64,000 nucleotides of DNA from JAKPAM01 sp047601745 (GCA_047601745.1 JASGIS010000001.1:3968001-4032000); one strand, 5' to 3'; positions 37,218 through 45,857 are shown, counted from the first letter of the stretch. Numbers and translations are program-made. Notes: generated by a model from the sequence alone, not told the origin.

Positions 37218-37997
37218 GTGAGCACCGACCCGGCGATCCTGAAGCTGTCGAACATCGAGTCGAGCTACGGCCCGGTGCAGGCGATCCGCGGCGTCAGCCT
37301 CGAGGTGCGGCGCGGCACGATCGTCACGGTGCTCGGCGCCAACGGCGCCGGCAAGACGACGATCCTGAAGACCATCTCGGGGATCATCGATCCGCGCAAG
37401 GGCAGCGTGCAGTTCGACGGACAGTCGATCGAACGCCGCGATCCCGACTGGATCGTCCGGCAGGGCATCAGCCACGTGCCCGAGGGTCGCGAGGTGTTTC
37501 CGCTGCTGTCGGTGCGCGAGAACCTGCTGATGGGCGCCTACACGCGCGGGGATCGCGACCAGGTGGGCCGCGACATCGAGCGGATGTACGGCTACTTCCC
37601 GATCCTGAAGGAGCGCGCGCAGCAGGAGGCCGGCCAGTTGTCGGGCGGCCAGCAGCAGATGCTGGCGATCGCGCGCGCGCTGATGTCGCGTCCGAAGCTG
37701 CTGCTGCTCGACGAACCCAGCCTCGGGCTGTCGCCGAAGCTGGTCAAGGAGATCTTCGGGATCATCCGCCGCGTCAATGCCGAGGAGGGCATGACGATGC
37801 TGCTGGTCGAGCAGAACGCGAACATCGCGCTGGCGACCGCGGATTTCGGCTACGTGCTCGAGGTCGGGCGCATCGTGATGGAAGACACCTGCGAGCGCCT
37901 GCTGCAGAAGGACGACATCCGCGAGTTCTACCTGGGCGTGAAGGCCGACGCCGTGCGCGGCGAACGCCGTTGGAAGAAGAAGAAGCAATGGCGATGA
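37218..37997 (+). CDS. livF: ABC transporter ATP-binding protein (LivF)
   Basis: A 259-residue ATPase, second nucleotide-binding subunit of the HAAT transporter. Walker A LGANGAGKTTILKTISG lies near residue 40; the signature QLSGGQQQMLAIARAL and Walker B LLLLDEPSLGL follow; ISHVPEGREVFPLLSVRENLLMGAY is the LivF hallmark. The start is GTG at 37218. The C-terminus is unusually basic (RRWKKKKQWR) and its last codons overlap the start of the ligase gene, which suggests the overlap extended the protein. Confidence 0.93.
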   Translation: MSTDPAILKLSNIESSYGPVQAIRGVSLEVRRGTIVTVLGANGAGKTTILKTISGIIDPRKGSVQFDGQSIERRDPDWIVRQGISHVPEGREVFPLLSVRENLLMGAYTRGDRDQVGRDIERMYGYFPILKERAQQEAGQLSGGQQQMLAIARALMSRPKLLLLDEPSLGLSPKLVKEIFGIIRRVNAEEGMTMLLVEQNANIALATADFGYVLEVGRIVMEDTCERLLQKDDIREFYLGVKADAVRGERRWKKKKQWR

Positions 37998-39817
37998 GAC
38001 CGACGCTGCCCGGCCGCACGATCGGCCAGAAATTCTGGAACGCTGTCCAGGCGCGCGGCGAACGGGTCGCGTTGCGCCAGAAGCACCTGGGCATCTGGGA
38101 CGAGGTGAGCTGGACCGAGTTCGGCCGGCACGCGCGGCGCGTCGCGATGGCGCTGGCCTCGATCGGCTTCGCGCCCGGCGACACCGCGTCGATCCTGTCG
38201 AACACGCGCCGCGAGTGGTCGTACGCCGATTTCGGCGTGCTGCTGGCCGGCGGCGTGTCCTCGGGCATCTATCCGACCGACGCGCCGACCCAGGTCGAGT
38301 ACCTGAGCAGCGACTCGCGCTCGCGCGTGCTGTTCGTCGAGGACGACGAGCAGCTCGACAAGGTACTGCAGGTGCGCGAGCGGCTGCCGCTGCTCGACCG
38401 GATCGTCGTCTTCGATACCGAGGGGCTGTCGCTGCTCAGCGATCCGCAGGTGATCTCGCTGGCCGATTTCCAGGCGCTGGGCGAGGAATTCGATCGCGCC
38501 AATCCCGGCGAGTTCGAACGCCGGCTCGACAGCCGCTCGGCAGAGGATCTGGCGATCCTCGTCTACACGTCGGGCACGACCGGCAAGCCCAAGGGCGCGA
38601 TGATCTCGCACCGCAACCTGACGACGGTGATGGAGCGCTTCGTTCCCGAACTGCCGCAGGACGAGACCGACGACAAGATGGCGTTCCTGCCGCTGTGCCA
38701 CATCGCCGAGCGGATGTTCGGCGAGTTGATGACGCTGGAGACCGGCGCGCGGCTGAACTTCGTCGAGAACCCGGACACGATCGCCGAGAACGTCCGCGAG
38801 ATCGCGCCGACCGTGTTCTTCGCGGTGCCGCGGATCTGGGAGAAGTTCTACTCGAGCGTATCGATCCTGCTCAAGGAGGCGACCGGCCTGCAGCGCTGGG
38901 CGTACGAGCGCGCGATCGCGATCGGCTACCGCGTCGCCGACGCGAAGCTGGCCGGCCGCCCGGTCGGCCCGCTGCTCGACTGGCAGGCGCGGATCGCGCG
39001 CTGGCTGGTGCTCGACAACGTGCGGCGGATCATCGGCGTGCACCGGATGCGTTGGGCGCTGACCGGTGCCGCGCCGATCGCGCCGGACCTGATCCGCTGG
39101 TACCTGGCGCTGGGCATCACGCTGGTCGAGGGTTACGGGATGACCGAATCGACCGGCGGCGGCAGCGTCAACATGCCCGGCGCGCTGCGGGTCGCGACGG
39201 TCGGCAGGCCGCAGCCGTTCAACGAGATCCGCCTGTCGGCCGACGGCGAGATCCTGATCCGCGGGCCCAACGTGTTCATGGGTTACCTGAACCTGCCGGA
39301 CAAGACGAAGGAAGCGATCGACGGCGACGGCTGGCTGCACACCGGCGACGTCGGCGTCATCGACGGCGACGGCTTCCTGAAGATCACCGACCGGATGAAG
39401 GACATCATCATCACGGCCGGCGGCAAGAACATCACGCCGACCGAGTTCGAGAACGAGTTGAAGTTCTCGCCGTACATCACCGACGCGGTCGTCATCGGCG
39501 ACCGCCGCGCGTACCTGACCTGCCTGGTGATGATCGACCACGAGAACGTCGAGAAGTTCGCGCAGGAGCAGTCGATCCCGTTCTCGAACTTCACGAGCCT
39601 GTGCCGCGCGCCCGAGGTGCAGCAGTTGATCCAGCAGGAGATCGACCGCGTCAACGAACGCTTCGCGCGGGTCGAGCAGATCAAGAAGTTCCGGCTGATC
39701 GAGTACAAGCTCGGTGCCGAGGACGAGGAACTGACGCCGACGATGAAGCTCAAGCGCAAGCTGGTCAACGACAAGTATCGCGAGCTGATCGACGCCATGT
39801 ACGGCGCGCCGGCCTGA
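37988..39817 (+). CDS. AMP-dependent acyl-CoA synthetase (long-chain type)
   Basis: A 609-residue acyl-adenylate-forming ligase that activates a carboxylic acid to its CoA thioester. Motifs: P-loop ILVYTSGTTGKPKGAMISHRNL near residue 195, VEGYGMTESTGGGSVNMPG, WLHTGDVGVIDGDGFLKITDRMKDIIITAGGKNITP. Architecture is that of FadD15/FAA-type long-chain ligases, but the substrate is not readable from sequence. The ATG at 37988 overlaps the livF end by 10 bases. Embedded in a liv operon, it probably activates the imported acid. Confidence 0.9.
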   Translation: MAMRPTLPGRTIGQKFWNAVQARGERVALRQKHLGIWDEVSWTEFGRHARRVAMALASIGFAPGDTASILSNTRREWSYADFGVLLAGGVSSGIYPTDAPTQVEYLSSDSRSRVLFVEDDEQLDKVLQVRERLPLLDRIVVFDTEGLSLLSDPQVISLADFQALGEEFDRANPGEFERRLDSRSAEDLAILVYTSGTTGKPKGAMISHRNLTTVMERFVPELPQDETDDKMAFLPLCHIAERMFGELMTLETGARLNFVENPDTIAENVREIAPTVFFAVPRIWEKFYSSVSILLKEATGLQRWAYERAIAIGYRVADAKLAGRPVGPLLDWQARIARWLVLDNVRRIIGVHRMRWALTGAAPIAPDLIRWYLALGITLVEGYGMTESTGGGSVNMPGALRVATVGRPQPFNEIRLSADGEILIRGPNVFMGYLNLPDKTKEAIDGDGWLHTGDVGVIDGDGFLKITDRMKDIIITAGGKNITPTEFENELKFSPYITDAVVIGDRRAYLTCLVMIDHENVEKFAQEQSIPFSNFTSLCRAPEVQQLIQQEIDRVNERFARVEQIKKFRLIEYKLGAEDEELTPTMKLKRKLVNDKYRELIDAMYGAPA

Positions 39818-39896
39818 TCGCCGACCCGGGCCGGCGGCGGCGCGGCGGTCGCGCGATCCGGCACTCCGACACCGACACTTAGCGAGTGGAGAGACG

Positions 39897-41105
39897 ATGA
39901 TGACGACGAGACGTGAACTGCTTACCGTGGCCGGTTCGATCGCGACGGCCGCGCTGCTGGCCGGCACGGCCGCTCCCGGACCGGCCCGGGCCCAATCGAC
40001 GCAGGGCGTCAGCCAGAACGAGATCGTGATCGGTTCGATCCAGGATCTGTCGGGCCCGATCGCGATGCTCGGCAAGCCGGTGCAGAACGGCCAGATCCTG
40101 GCCGTCGAGCAGTGGAACGCCAACGGCGGCATCAACGGCCGCAAGCTGCGGCTGGTCATCGAGGACTCGGGCTACGACCCGAAGAAGGCCGTGCTGGCCG
40201 CGCAGAAGCTGCTGACGCAGGACAAGGTGTTCGCGCTGATCGGCACGCTGGGCACGGTGGCCACGCTGCCGACGCAGCAACTGGCGCTCGATCGCGGCAT
40301 CAGCAGCCTGTTCCCGATCACCGCGCACCATGCGACCTTCGAGCCGCTGCACAAGTACAAGTTCGCGCTGGCCACGCCTTACCCGACCAGCACGCGGCTG
40401 GGCCTGAAGGAGATGCTGCGCCGCAAGCCGGCCAAGCGCATCGGCATCCTGTACCAGGACGACGAGTACGGGCTGGAGGTGCTGCGCGGCACCGAGGCGG
40501 CGCTCAAGGACATGCCGGGCGTGCAACTGGTCGAGAAGACCTCGTACAAGCGCGGCGCGACCGATTTTTCGTCGCAGATGCAGAAGCTCAAGGCCGCCGA
40601 CGTCGATCTGGTCGTGCTCGGTACGATCGTGCGCGAGACGATCGGCGCGATGGCGGCGATCCGGCAGCTCGGCTACACCGGCGAGTTCTTCGGCAGCCAG
40701 GCGACCTACATGCCGGTCGTCGCCAAGGCCGGCGGCAAGGCCGTCGAGGGCCTGTATGCGGTCGGCGAGACGCCGAACCTGTACCGCGACGATCCGAACA
40801 ACAACAAGCTGCTCAACGAGTGGTTCGATGCGTACAAGGCGCGGTTCAACGAGGAGCCCGACCTGTATTCGATCGTCGGTTGGCTGACGGTCGACGTGTT
40901 CGCGAAGGCGGCGCAGCAGGCGGGGCCGACGCTGACGTCGGATACGCTGAGCAAGGCGCTCGAGGCGAACGGCTATCCGCGCGGTTTCCTCGGCAACCCG
41001 GACATGAAGTGGTCGGCGACTAATCACCTGGGCAACAATCAGGTCAAGGTGTCGCAGATTCAGAACGGGCGGTGGGTGGTTGTTTCCGACTTTCTGAAGG
41101 ATTAG
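39897..41105 (+). CDS. Periplasmic substrate-binding protein of the HAAT transporter (LivK-like)
   Basis: A 402-residue type I periplasmic binding protein. A probable Tat signal peptide (TTRRELLTVAGSIATAALLAG) ends with ARA|QSTQG near residue 34. The mature part has IGSIQDLSGPIAMLGKPVQNG and GRKLRLVIEDSGYDPKKAVLAAQKLL, typical of family 6 (ANF-receptor-like) binding proteins. It probably gives substrate specificity to livHMGF. It is last in the operon, 79 bases after the ligase. Confidence 0.9.
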   Translation: MMTTRRELLTVAGSIATAALLAGTAAPGPARAQSTQGVSQNEIVIGSIQDLSGPIAMLGKPVQNGQILAVEQWNANGGINGRKLRLVIEDSGYDPKKAVLAAQKLLTQDKVFALIGTLGTVATLPTQQLALDRGISSLFPITAHHATFEPLHKYKFALATPYPTSTRLGLKEMLRRKPAKRIGILYQDDEYGLEVLRGTEAALKDMPGVQLVEKTSYKRGATDFSSQMQKLKAADVDLVVLGTIVRETIGAMAAIRQLGYTGEFFGSQATYMPVVAKAGGKAVEGLYAVGETPNLYRDDPNNNKLLNEWFDAYKARFNEEPDLYSIVGWLTVDVFAKAAQQAGPTLTSDTLSKALEANGYPRGFLGNPDMKWSATNHLGNNQVKVSQIQNGRWVVVSDFLKD

Positions 41106-41164
41106 TCGGGGGGGGTCGGCTTTTGCTTGGGTTCGACCTTTGCGTGGGGCGTCACGGGGACGTC

Positions 41165-41392
41165 GGCCTCGTGGGTCGGGGGCGGCGGGCCAGAGGGAGC
41201 GGTCGTCGCTTCGCGACGACTCCCCTGCGGTACTCGGAAGGGGGTTGCGCGGTCGAACTCGCTGCGTTCGCTTCGCTCACTCCGCTCAAACATGCGCCCG
41301 CGAGTCAGTTTACGAAGCGCGCTGCGCGCGCCAACCCACTTCCTCCGTTCCTCGGCGCCCCCTATGGCCCGCCGCCCCCGACCCACGAGGCC
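41165..41392. repeat. 228-bp element with perfect 28-bp terminal inverted repeats
   Basis: Bases 41165-41192 (starting GGCCTCGTGGGTCGGG) are exactly reverse-complemented at 41365-41392. The match continues imperfectly for about nine more bases inward. The 172-base interior includes a perfect 8-bp hairpin (GTCGTCGC/GCGACGAC, 41202-41220) and several GC-rich palindromic words. There is no ORF with coding character. It resembles a MITE or a large intergenic stem-loop element. It lies 60 bases after the binding-protein stop and at the left edge of the low-GC island. It could also terminate the liv operon. Confidence 0.8.
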
Positions 41393-41493
41393 AACGCCCG
41401 GCACCAGGGGTAGTACACGGTTCGTGTGTCGCGAAGGCCTTGGCGATGATCGAACCTGTTGTAGCTGGTCCGGGGCTGGAAGAGCATGTTGAT

Positions 41494-42567
41494 TTAGGGA
41501 GAGCTCCACACGACATCGTCGTCTGCTTCCAAAGCGATGAGTGTCGCGCCCCTCGGGCATTTGAAGTCGAGTCCGATGCCGATACCCTCCGGAGCGACGG
41601 TTTCGGGCAAGACAACTTGTACGTCGGTGCCGCTTATTTGTAGACTTTGGATGCGTCCCCAGCGAGCTCCCGTCGAGTCAACGGGGACAAAAATGGGCTG
41701 ACCGACGAAGAGCCGCAGCGCGGGCTTGTCTACTACTACGACCGTACCATTCTTAAGCGGGCCTTCGCCTTGCCGTTGCACCAGTTCGGCATGACCCTCA
41801 GCCGTTGTGTGATGGGCCGTGAGGTAGCAGCCGACGACTATCGAGAATACTGCACGAGAGAAGGCGTTGATGAAGCCAATCGCGTCGCTCATATCATCCA
41901 CTCCGAGCAGATCGATCGGACTACCACCGTGGTGAGCGATCTGGTTTCGGCGTTCGACGAGATCCTTGATGCGCTCATCGATGAGTGCCGCGGATACGCC
42001 GTCCTGCAGGGAAGCGTTCAGCTCCTTCACCCTTCGATACCACTCGACGAGCGCATCGGCTTTTCGAACACGGTCGCAGATCTGATCAATGCCAATTGCC
42101 GCGAACAGCGCGTCGATCTCTCCGACTCGCAGATTGACGTCGTGAGCAACTACGGCTGCCTGGTTCAGTCTGTACGGTCTGGTACCACTCAGGCAATCAA
42201 ACAGATTTTTCACTATCTCAAGTTCGGTTAGGCCGACGTATCGCCCTTCGCCGATGCGACCTCGAGACAGCATCTCGGCTGTTCTCGAGAGATGCTTCTT
42301 AATGAGTTTTGGTGGCAGGTTTGTATACTGAAGGCGATGAGATTCGAGTTGCGCAAAGGCGGCGATGAGTGTTTCAATGAACTTCTCGAATGAAGCGTAT
42401 AAAGCGACAGTGAACGCGGCGTAGTCGAAGCGGCGACGTACCGATACGTAATCCCGAACGAGTGAATTCTGATGTTGGGAAAGAGCCGTGTTCACCGGGG
42501 TGATTGATGCCACCAGTGTGCTAAGCTCCTCCAGTTCCTTTGTTAGCTCATCCAACGTAGAACGCAC
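41494..42567 (-). CDS. HEPN-domain protein (MAE_28990-like), putative RNase effector
   Basis: A 357-residue mostly helical protein. Residues ~45-75 (YAAFTVALYASFEKFIETLIAAF) and the late motif ERRNQIAHHGG match the HEPN fold. R207-N-Q-I-A-H212 is an intact Rx4H catalytic motif, so metal-independent RNase activity is possible. The C-terminal ~90 residues (QPIFVPVDSTGARWGRIQSLQ) look like a separate beta-rich domain. Most similar in layout to the MAE_28990/MAE_18760-type HEPN group, as far as recall allows. It is last in a three-gene operon (18-base gap to DUF262). Base composition is lower in GC than the flanking genes. A start other than ATG 42567 is possible. Confidence 0.75.
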   Translation of the reverse strand: MRSTLDELTKELEELSTLVASITPVNTALSQHQNSLVRDYVSVRRRFDYAAFTVALYASFEKFIETLIAAFAQLESHRLQYTNLPPKLIKKHLSRTAEMLSRGRIGEGRYVGLTELEIVKNLFDCLSGTRPYRLNQAAVVAHDVNLRVGEIDALFAAIGIDQICDRVRKADALVEWYRRVKELNASLQDGVSAALIDERIKDLVERRNQIAHHGGSPIDLLGVDDMSDAIGFINAFSRAVFSIVVGCYLTAHHTTAEGHAELVQRQGEGPLKNGTVVVVDKPALRLFVGQPIFVPVDSTGARWGRIQSLQISGTDVQVVLPETVAPEGIGIGLDFKCPRGATLIALEADDDVVWSSP

Positions 42568-42585
42568 GGGCAGGCTCCGTCGCGA

Positions 42586-43887
42586 TCACTTGTTGGTCTT
42601 GGCTATCGCGGTGGCGAATGCTTCGCTTACGCAACGGTTTCGATTCTGAGTATCGGAAAAATTCGTCCGACGGCCAGAGAAAAGATCTGAATTCGTTCTG
42701 TACATGGTTTCCAATTCGTTCCGTAGGGTATCCCTTCCTGCAATAAGCTTGTCCCTATTCGGAAAGACTTCCGCGCTGTTTGCCACGAACATTATCGGAT
42801 CGTAGACGATTTTGGTTGGGCGCTTGGAGGATCCGATCATGGTAAAAGCCTCGGTTTCGAGCGAGCTCCAAAGGAAGGATATAGTCGATTCGAACATCGC
42901 CCTGTACTCTGTGAGGAGCAGCGTCGAGAAGTTGTTGCCTCGTACGATGAAGAGGTCGAGAAACTCCGAGATCTTATTCAAGCCAGCTCTGAACTTGTCG
43001 ATCTGCCGATAGGCAAAGAAGCGCAGCACGAGTTCGACGTCTTCCATTTTCTCGAACATGCGCGTGCCCGCGGTAGTCGACTCGTCGATAGCCTCCTCGG
43101 TTTCCTCCTCGGTTTCCTTGTCGGTCTGAGGAGATGGGTCGAGAGGGATACCCCACATACGCCGAAAATTCTCGTTCTCGGAGAGAGAGAGGCAAAGTTT
43201 ATTGAGTGCCCCACCATAGACGGCATTGCGCGTTTCCTGGCTACCGAGTTTCACGCCGCCTGAGTTGAGGCGCTCGAACACCATCTTCTTCAGCATTGCC
43301 GCTTGCTCTTCAGTCGCCGCTGTCTCTTTGAGTAGAATGATCGATGAGATGTAGCGACGATCGATGCCGTCGCGTACCTTTGAGGGAAGCGTCGAGTAGC
43401 TACGTCCGTTGAGGTCCGCCCAGTACTGGAGTCCGTTAAGCTCGAACTTGTCGGCATAGAATTCGCTTAAGGCCGTGAGGCGCTGGCGCCCATCCATTAC
43501 CTCGAACCGAGCAAGGTCACGCTCGTAGAGGAAGACCGGTGGAACCGGCACATTCATCAAAAATGACTCGATTAGTTTCGATTTGCGTTCGGTGCTCCAA
43601 CGATGGCGACGCTGGTACTCGGGATCGAGCTTATAGCGAAGCTCTTTCTTTCCGTCTTCGTTATTGATCTCCTCCTTCAGCATCCCGAGGATGCCAGCAA
43701 GGGGGTATCGCGCCTGCTCCGTGACGATGCGGATCTCTCCCTTCGCGTAACGGCTATTTAGATCTTCGTCGCTGACATTCTGCTTGATGACATCGTTGTT
43801 GAATGAAACACCTTCTCCATCCAGGAGACGGTTTTCTCGTGGTTGGTTTGCCTTCGCGCTTACCGTTGATTTTTCTCGTTTACTCAC
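42586..43887 (-). CDS. DUF262 (GmrS/ParB-like) domain protein without DUF1524 nuclease
   Basis: A 433-residue protein. Residues ~85-225 hold the DUF262 signatures: DPEYQRRHRW at 88-97, VMDGRQRLTAL with the DGxQR motif at 132-136, and FERLNSGGVKLGSQETRNA at 204-222. DUF262 domains are the nucleotide-hydrolysing halves of type IV GmrSD-type restriction enzymes and related defence proteins. The C-terminal half is helical with an acidic low-complexity patch (TDKETEEETEEAIDEST). I see no HNH/DUF1524 motif, so it probably relies on a partner. The neighbouring HEPN protein is the obvious candidate. It has 12 bases to the methyltransferase gene. Confidence 0.85.
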   Translation of the reverse strand: MSKREKSTVSAKANQPRENRLLDGEGVSFNNDVIKQNVSDEDLNSRYAKGEIRIVTEQARYPLAGILGMLKEEINNEDGKKELRYKLDPEYQRRHRWSTERKSKLIESFLMNVPVPPVFLYERDLARFEVMDGRQRLTALSEFYADKFELNGLQYWADLNGRSYSTLPSKVRDGIDRRYISSIILLKETAATEEQAAMLKKMVFERLNSGGVKLGSQETRNAVYGGALNKLCLSLSENENFRRMWGIPLDPSPQTDKETEEETEEAIDESTTAGTRMFEKMEDVELVLRFFAYRQIDKFRAGLNKISEFLDLFIVRGNNFSTLLLTEYRAMFESTISFLWSSLETEAFTMIGSSKRPTKIVYDPIMFVANSAEVFPNRDKLIAGRDTLRNELETMYRTNSDLFSGRRTNFSDTQNRNRCVSEAFATAIAKTNK

Positions 43888-43899
43888 TGACTCTCTCCG

Positions 43900-44988
43900 T
43901 CAGGCGCGGTGACAGTACACGTCATGTTCAGTGATTGCTTTCTTGGGTTTCGCCTGGAACTGCCGAACTTGCCGCCGACCGCGGTTGGAGTCGGGTACGA
44001 CCCTTGCCGTCTTCATCCTCCAGCCGGAGTTTATCAGCGACTTCTTCAACACCTCCATCGGCTCGACGTCGCGATCATGGATGCCACCGTAGCGAATGAC
44101 GAGGCGTGCATCATTGGTCGTGTGGTTTGCGACGTTTTTCCAAACACGCCCCATCTCGGCGGCGAAGTGGTCAGCGCCGGAGTGCTCAAGCTGACCCTGG
44201 GGTTGGCGGTACTCGACGTAGTCGGGGCCACCAAGGAACCAGAGCCGGAGCCATTGGTCCGGTAGGTACGTACGCATGCCGAAGTACGGAGGTGACGTTA
44301 CGACGAAGCGCGCTTTGGGCACGTCGTTGAATGTGTCTGCCAGACGGCTGTCGCCAAGCTGCACCTTGCCTTCGACATTTGGTGGCAGCACGGCTAGGTA
44401 TCGATCTGCCCTTGTTGCGATGATCGACAGTACGTCGACATCAACTGGGTACATGCCTCGAGCAGTCCAAAACTTCACCGCGTAGTTTGGCTTCGGCGAG
44501 AACGTTCTCGGCGATTGGTTGGAGAAATACGATGGCATCCCCTTCGGAGTCGGTCCATGAAGCGCCCCAAGGATGATCGCTCGCAGCAAGATATGCGTTT
44601 GGGAAGAGCACTCGTCGAGCAAAGCTTCGCGGAGTTGGCAGAGCTTCACGAGTGTGTGCTCGTGGTAGGCCAGCTTCCAAAATTCGCCGTCGGGAACCGA
44701 CGTGGGCTCCTTCGCCGCGTCCAGTATCGCCTTGGCGCTTGCCACGATTCGGCTTGGCTCCGAGCTCGCGAGTTTTGCCTTCGCAAGGGCGGCTGCGACC
44801 GGGCTGCTGTCAACGCCGACCGACGGCATCGCGAGCAGGCGTGCCGCGAAGTTCGTCGTGCCCCGGCCGCAGAACGGATCGATTACCCAGTCACCGTGCT
44901 TTCCGTGCTCCTTTAGCACTCGCAACGGGAAGTCGAGCGGGTACATTGTGTAGTAGGGGCAAATCGCGTTCAGGGCGTCGTTGCTCAT
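43900..44988 (-). CDS. Amino-type DNA methyltransferase (N4-cytosine/N6-adenine)
   Basis: A 362-residue SAM-dependent methyltransferase. The SAM motif I is DPFCGRGTTNFAARL at residues 37-51, and the catalytic motif IV TSPPYFGMRTY is at 231-241. Motif I precedes IV by about 190 residues, an order unlike the beta group. The start SNDALNAICPYYTMYPLDFPL resembles standalone DNA methylases of defence islands. It is first in the operon with DUF262 and HEPN genes and could mark host DNA or be a modification arm. Its target sequence is unknown. It has lower GC and a different codon use from its neighbours outside the island. Confidence 0.85.
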   Translation of the reverse strand: MSNDALNAICPYYTMYPLDFPLRVLKEHGKHGDWVIDPFCGRGTTNFAARLLAMPSVGVDSSPVAAALAKAKLASSEPSRIVASAKAILDAAKEPTSVPDGEFWKLAYHEHTLVKLCQLREALLDECSSQTHILLRAIILGALHGPTPKGMPSYFSNQSPRTFSPKPNYAVKFWTARGMYPVDVDVLSIIATRADRYLAVLPPNVEGKVQLGDSRLADTFNDVPKARFVVTSPPYFGMRTYLPDQWLRLWFLGGPDYVEYRQPQGQLEHSGADHFAAEMGRVWKNVANHTTNDARLVIRYGGIHDRDVEPMEVLKKSLINSGWRMKTARVVPDSNRGRRQVRQFQAKPKKAITEHDVYCHRA

Positions 44989-45357
44989 TGGTTAGCTCCG
45001 GCGCTCAAGCAAGGGAGGGCGGTATCAGGTTGTCTAGTCGTTGCCACCCTGGATTTCGTCGTAGATGAGCTGCATGAGGAGGTGAAGCGTAAGGACTCGA
45101 CTTCAAGGTTTTCAGAAGGAATGAGCCGCTTCGAGCTTGTGCGTGATGTCATAAAATCGTTGCGGGTCGGCGATATCGACGACAGGAACCTACGGTTCGG
45201 CATTTGTCGTCAACCTGGCTTCGAGTATTTGTTCGCGCGTTCAGATTGCCTCAAGCGAACGACGTCGACAAGAGCCGAAGATGAGCCTAGGCTGGCTGAT
45301 TGAGCCATTGAGGAGATCAGATATTCGATGTCGGAAGAACGACACTTCAAACAGGCA
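44989..45357. other. Right flank of the defence-like island; promoter region of its operon
   Basis: About 370 bases between the methyltransferase start and the dgkA stop. The operon promoter should lie here on the minus strand. A weak candidate is TTGACG (minus strand, near 45205) with TAGGTT downstream, at a poor 15-base spacing. The right part is lower in GC. I found no tRNA, integrase or direct repeat that marks an integration site. Confidence 0.4.
45082..45303 (+). CDS. Possible small protein or gene remnant in the island flank
   Basis: A plus-strand frame encodes VKRKDSTSRFSEGMSRF and then ELVRDVIKSLRVGDIDD, a mixture of charged and hydrophobic residues that looks protein-like. The frame is open from 44917 but has no ATG, GTG or TTG before the GTG at 45082, and purine-rich bases abut that GTG too closely to be a good ribosome site. 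It could be a truncated gene left by insertion of the island, or chance. Not recognised. Confidence 0.25.
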   Translation: MKRKDSTSRFSEGMSRFELVRDVIKSLRVGDIDDRNLRFGICRQPGFEYLFARSDCLKRTTSTRAEDEPRLAD

Positions 45358-45759
45358 TCAACCGCCGATCCAGCGCCCAACGATCAACGGCGCGCCGAGC
45401 CCCACCCAGGTCAGCAGCGCCACCGCCAGGCTCAGCATCACGGCCGCGCTGCCCAGGTCCTTGGCGCGGCCCGCCAGCGGGTGGGCCTGCGTCGAGATCA
45501 GGTCGGCCAGCGCCTCGATCGCCGAGTTCAGCAACTCGACGATCAGCACGCCCAGCAGCGAGCCGATCAACAGCACGCGTTCGAGCGAGCTGAACGGCAG
45601 CCACAGCGCCAGCGGCACCAGCACGACGCACAGCGCCAGCTCCTGGCGGAACGCGGCTTCGTGCCGGAAGGCCGCGCGCAGGCCCTGCATCGAGTAGCGC
45701 GCGGCGTTCAGGAGGCGGCGGGGGCCGCCGGTGCTTTTCGGTGGGCGATCGAGTGGCAT
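45358..45759 (-). CDS. dgkA: Diacylglycerol kinase
   Basis: A 133-residue integral membrane kinase that recycles diacylglycerol to phosphatidate. Family features: AARYSMQGLRAAFRHEAAFRQE, three hydrophobic helices, VELLNSAIEALADL with the catalytic Glu, and AKDLGSAAVMLSL. Length fits DgkA (about 120-130). It lies just right of the island and on the same strand as the terpene-type cluster upstream, but it is probably an independent gene. Confidence 0.93.
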   Translation of the reverse strand: MPLDRPPKSTGGPRRLLNAARYSMQGLRAAFRHEAAFRQELALCVVLVPLALWLPFSSLERVLLIGSLLGVLIVELLNSAIEALADLISTQAHPLAGRAKDLGSAAVMLSLAVALLTWVGLGAPLIVGRWIGG

Positions 45760-45857
45760 CGGGCGAGCTTACCGCAGCTCGCCGTCGGTTCGATGCAACG
45801 GTCGATCGCGATCGATCCGCCGCGATTGGCCGTCCGCTCGCCCCGGAAGTCCGCCGC

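Noticed and set aside
41102..41560. Small ORFs inside the palindromic element (both strands)
   Set aside because: They consist of palindrome-derived low-complexity residues (for example repeated RSE units) and have no ribosome site.
42586..43887. A full GmrSD type IV restriction enzyme
   Set aside because: DUF262 motifs are present but no DUF1524/HNH nuclease part is visible in this gene or its neighbours.
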